Source of the DNA: VRUE01 sp963805455
GTDB lineage: Bacteria > Actinomycetota > Thermoleophilia > Solirubrobacterales > 70-9
Reading direction: 5' to 3'
DNA: 64,000 bases
NCBI GenBank assembly: GCA_963805455.1
Contig: CAWDUJ010000009.1
Location: 124,001-188,000 of the forward strand
In this document: positions 61,720 through 64,000 of the stretch, piece after piece
How positions within the stretch are numbered: position 1 is the first letter of the stretch
Layout: each line of letters begins with the position of its first letter
The notes under the pieces: model-generated
The model's database searches: none
What the model was told of the DNA's origin: nothing
The model's input: only the letters and a program-made list of their open reading frames with translations
Position numbers and translations under genes: made by a program

Positions 61720-62523
61720 CTAGCCCTTCACCTTGCACTGGCGAACGAGTTTGCTCGAGAGGTTGCTGCCGTCGGCGAACTGGTAGCTGACTTTGGCGAA
61801 CGCGAAGTTGGCCGCGGTGAACCCCTCCGGCGCCGGGCAGGCCGCCGAGGCGTAGCTCATTTTCTGACCGTGGGAGGAGTACTGGCGCCGCAGCAGCAGG
61901 TTGAACGCCGAGATGAATCCGTATTCGGACGCGATCGGCGGCATCGTCCCGACCAGCGAGGTGCCGAAGGTCCCGCCCTTGTGCTTGACGTCGAAGACGA
62001 TCACGTAGGTCAGCGGCAGCGGCGCACCCGAGGCGACCTGGGCAAAGATCGCCGGGTGACCATGGTTGACGCCGTTGAAGGCGAGCAGCTTCCCGACCGA
62101 GGCGAAGGCCCCCTGGTCGGGGAGCGACACGCGCGAGGTGACAGACCCGGACCCGACGAGGGCGTCCGAGCAGGCCCGTTTGGCGCCTTCGGAGGAAATC
62201 GAGCGCAGCTGGCCGAGCGAGCAGGTGTCCAGGCCCTTGGTCTGCAGTTTCCCGTTGCGGTTGATGTCGAGGATGATCCGGTTGAGTTTGGGCGGCGCCG
62301 AGCCGTCCGTCGTCTTGATCTTGCCGCCCATCTGCACCCCGACCGGCGCGGTGCCGCTTCGGGGAAGCTTGGAGGGCGAGATCGTCCCTTCGAAGACGAC
62401 GACGATTTTGCCCTGCAGCACACGAACCGCCTGGCTGCTCGACGCGAGGACCAGGGCCCCCAGCGCGACGACCGCCACCGCCGCCCCGAGGGCGACCCTC
62501 TTTCTACGGATCATCCTGGCCAT
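61720..62523 (-). CDS. exported paralogous-family protein (copy 3)
   Basis: 267 residues from ATG 62523. Signal (VALGAAVAVVALGALVLASSSQA), GTISPSKLPRSGTAPV, TTDGSAPPKLNRIILDINRNG, TKGLDTCSLGQLRS, RACSDALVGSGSV, LPDQGAFASVGKLLAFNG. The C-terminal third is more divergent than in copies 1 and 2. Three bases separate it from copy 2. Confidence 0.7.
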   Translation of the reverse strand: MARMIRRKRVALGAAVAVVALGALVLASSSQAVRVLQGKIVVVFEGTISPSKLPRSGTAPVGVQMGGKIKTTDGSAPPKLNRIILDINRNGKLQTKGLDTCSLGQLRSISSEGAKRACSDALVGSGSVTSRVSLPDQGAFASVGKLLAFNGVNHGHPAIFAQVASGAPLPLTYVIVFDVKHKGGTFGTSLVGTMPPIASEYGFISAFNLLLRRQYSSHGQKMSYASAACPAPEGFTAANFAFAKVSYQFADGSNLSSKLVRQCKVKG

Positions 62524-62525
62524 CG

Positions 62526-63164
62526 CTAGCGAACGAGCGGGTAGGCGCAGATGTAGCGGCCGCCGGTGTTGAAGGCGCCCTCCTTCAATTCCGTCTGCGA
62601 GACGAAGATCGTGCTGTAGGCGGAGCCCGACGTGTTGCCGTAATACGTGTCGGTGAACTCGCGCTGGTTTTCCCCGGTGCCATTGCCGAGATCGAGGACA
62701 CCGGAGGTCGAGGACAGTTCGAGCGGATCGGGCAGGTAACCACCCTTGGCGGTGCATCCGTCGGACGCGTCTTCGACCTTCTCGACCGGCCCCGAGGCCG
62801 ACTGATCGAAGCAGACTCCGCGGACCAGGACGGTTCCGCCGGGGCAGGCAGCGGCGTGCCCGGCGACGGTGTTGGCGTTGCCCGCCTGACTCGAAGCGTT
62901 CGCGTTGGGGACGGTGCCCAGGGCGGCGAGGTTGATGTCGGCCCCGCTAAGCGACCCGTTTGCGACCTTGGTCCCGTTGACGGCGTTGTTTGCGATTTTC
63001 CGGCCGGTGACGGCCTTCGACCTCAGCTGCTTCGTGCCGACCGAGTTTTTCCCGAGTCCCCTCGCCAAGGCGGTCCCGCCAAGCGCGACGATCAGAGCGA
63101 CGATCGCGATGATCATCGCCGGTGAGGGCATCCAAGCCCGCTTCTTGCTTACGTCCTGCTGCAT
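62526..63164 (-). CDS. exported repeat protein (KxLRSKAVTGxKI type)
   Basis: 212 residues from ATG 63164, four to five bases after a GGAGGAG site. One hydrophobic helix (PAMIIAIVALIVALGGTALA) is followed by short repeats GTKQLRSKAVTGRKIANNAV, NGTKVANGSLSGADI and a linker, then a beta-rich C-terminal domain with two Cys. It shares the AVNGxK.. motif with the collagen-like gene at 6025-6759. Function unknown; probably a cell-envelope filament or adhesin-like protein. Confidence 0.7.
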   Translation of the reverse strand: MQQDVSKKRAWMPSPAMIIAIVALIVALGGTALARGLGKNSVGTKQLRSKAVTGRKIANNAVNGTKVANGSLSGADINLAALGTVPNANASSQAGNANTVAGHAAACPGGTVLVRGVCFDQSASGPVEKVEDASDGCTAKGGYLPDPLELSSTSGVLDLGNGTGENQREFTDTYYGNTSGSAYSTIFVSQTELKEGAFNTGGRYICAYPLVR

Positions 63165-63280
63165 CTGTCTCCTCCGCTTTCTCCCATGTTTGCGGTTCCC
63201 TAGAGGGAACACCCCTACTCGCTCAAAGGTTTGGTCTAGAAACCCCGCGGGATTCTAGCGTCGCCGGAGCTTTTTGACTC

Positions 63281-64000
63281 TCAGCCCTTGCCGCCGCCGC
63301 AGGCCGTCTTGGTCGTGACGTTCTGAGTGACGCCCTTGCCATTCTGACCTTCATAGTGGACCTTGACCACCGCGTCGCCCTTGCAGAGGCTCCTGGTATT
63401 GACGAGATAGCCCTTCTTACCGCCCAGAAGGTCGAGGCGGAAGTAGCCGATCGGGGCGTCGGGCACCGTCCGGACCGTGGTCTGCAGGCGCCCTCCCTTC
63501 GACTTCGATTCGGCCTGCGGAACAAGGCGGACCTGGCCATTGAGGATGAAGGCGAGGCGCGGCAGCTTGCCGAAGCCTGAGACCGCGTAAGCCGGGCCCT
63601 GAAGCGGCGCATCCAACAGCGGCGTCTTGGTCATCACGGTGCCGATCGACTGGCGGCCGGCGCAAGATTCGGATTCCAGCTGCGATTTGGAGCAGAGGTT
63701 GCCAAGGTGGCGCTGGTCGATTGCAAACGCCTTCGGCAGGGTCACCTTGACCGACTTGATGTTCGCTTCGCCGGACTTGGTCCGCAATTCGAAGCGCAAC
63801 CTCGGGTTCGCGCTGCGGCCGGTCGCTCCCTTGCCGATCTGCTTGACCTTCATCTTCGGGTTGAAGTTGAGGTAGCGGCAGTTGACGGCGTGGAAGAAGG
63901 AGGAGAAGTCGGCGACAGTGCCCTGGTCCCCGATGCCCTGCGAGTCGACCGAGAAGTGCGAGCAGTTGGTCGGGTTGATCGTGAAGTTCGACTTGTCGAT
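63281..64000 (-). CDS. exported protein, 5' end beyond window
   Basis: 239 residues visible, ending at 63281. FTINPTNCSHFSVDSQGIGD, CRYLNFNPKMKVKQIGKGA, IKSVKVTLPKAFAIDQRHL, LCSKSQLESESCAGRQSIGT and FRLDLLGGKKGYLVNTRSLC. This resembles large actinobacterial exported proteins made of repeated Cys-containing beta domains in which LPKGLA..-type strands recur (from memory). The true start and any signal peptide lie to the right of the window. Confidence 0.72.
   Translation of the reverse strand: MDKSNFTINPTNCSHFSVDSQGIGDQGTVADFSSFFHAVNCRYLNFNPKMKVKQIGKGATGRSANPRLRFELRTKSGEANIKSVKVTLPKAFAIDQRHLGNLCSKSQLESESCAGRQSIGTVMTKTPLLDAPLQGPAYAVSGFGKLPRLAFILNGQVRLVPQAESKSKGGRLQTTVRTVPDAPIGYFRLDLLGGKKGYLVNTRSLCKGDAVVKVHYEGQNGKGVTQNVTTKTACGGGKG

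Overview
This is a 64 kb stretch of a high-GC bacterial chromosome. It carries almost the whole translation/transcription supercluster (rpmG-secE-nusG-rplK-A-J-L-rpoB-C, rpsL-rpsG, fusA-tuf, and S10-spc-alpha from rpsJ to rplQ), nearly all on the minus strand. The gene content points to an actinobacterium, and I infer Thermoleophilia (Solirubrobacterales-like). The reasons are extreme GC at third codon positions, many GTG/TTG and two apparent CTG starts, an FadD15-like acyl-CoA ligase, a PucR regulator, and exported proteins with AVNGxKV/GSLSGADI-type repeats. No 16S gene is present, so the taxonomy is inference.

Left flank (1-16 kb): a GAF-SpoIIE phosphatase (cut by the window edge), a YihY/BrkB membrane protein, a ferritin-like protein, an exported clan-A glycoside hydrolase, tRNA-Pro(CGG), a VOC protein, GrpB, a DsbA-like membrane-anchored protein, a decayed YWTD-type surface protein, a collagen-like exported protein, a DJ-1/PfpI protein, an IF2_N-like microprotein, fadD, a patatin, a PBP4-type D-Ala-D-Ala carboxypeptidase, ligA-surE and truA.

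Central cluster (16-53 kb): rplQ back to fusA is one continuous minus-strand array with pervasive TGATG stop/start overlaps. It departs from the canonical order in three ways: infA is missing and an O-methyltransferase sits in its slot; rpsL-rpsG, normally upstream of fusA on the same strand, are on the plus strand together with a membrane-protein gene, a HAD-like gene and a small membrane protein; and a flavin monooxygenase lies between that block and rpoC. Many ribosomal proteins carry long charged tails (S5, S17, L5, L10, L1 and L22, plus SecE), and parts of the acidic tails of S5, S17 and L1 are clearly homologous at DNA level.

Right flank (53-64 kb): an acyl-CoA dehydrogenase, a photolyase-DUF488 pair with several single-base frameshifts, tRNA-Thr(GGT), an exported RCC1-repeat protein, a PucR regulator, and a run of exported or lipid-anchored proteins that includes three paralogues of one secreted family.

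The most unusual structures are (1) a perfect 68-bp tandem duplication between rplD and rplW in which each unit is a 22-codon minicistron coupled by TGATG at both ends; (2) an acidic-tail DNA cassette shared among rpsE, rpsQ and rplA; and (3) a family of five long inverted repeats at gene ends whose arms are themselves partly self-complementary. There is no intergenic stretch longer than 300 bases, no CRISPR array and no recognisable insertion sequence.
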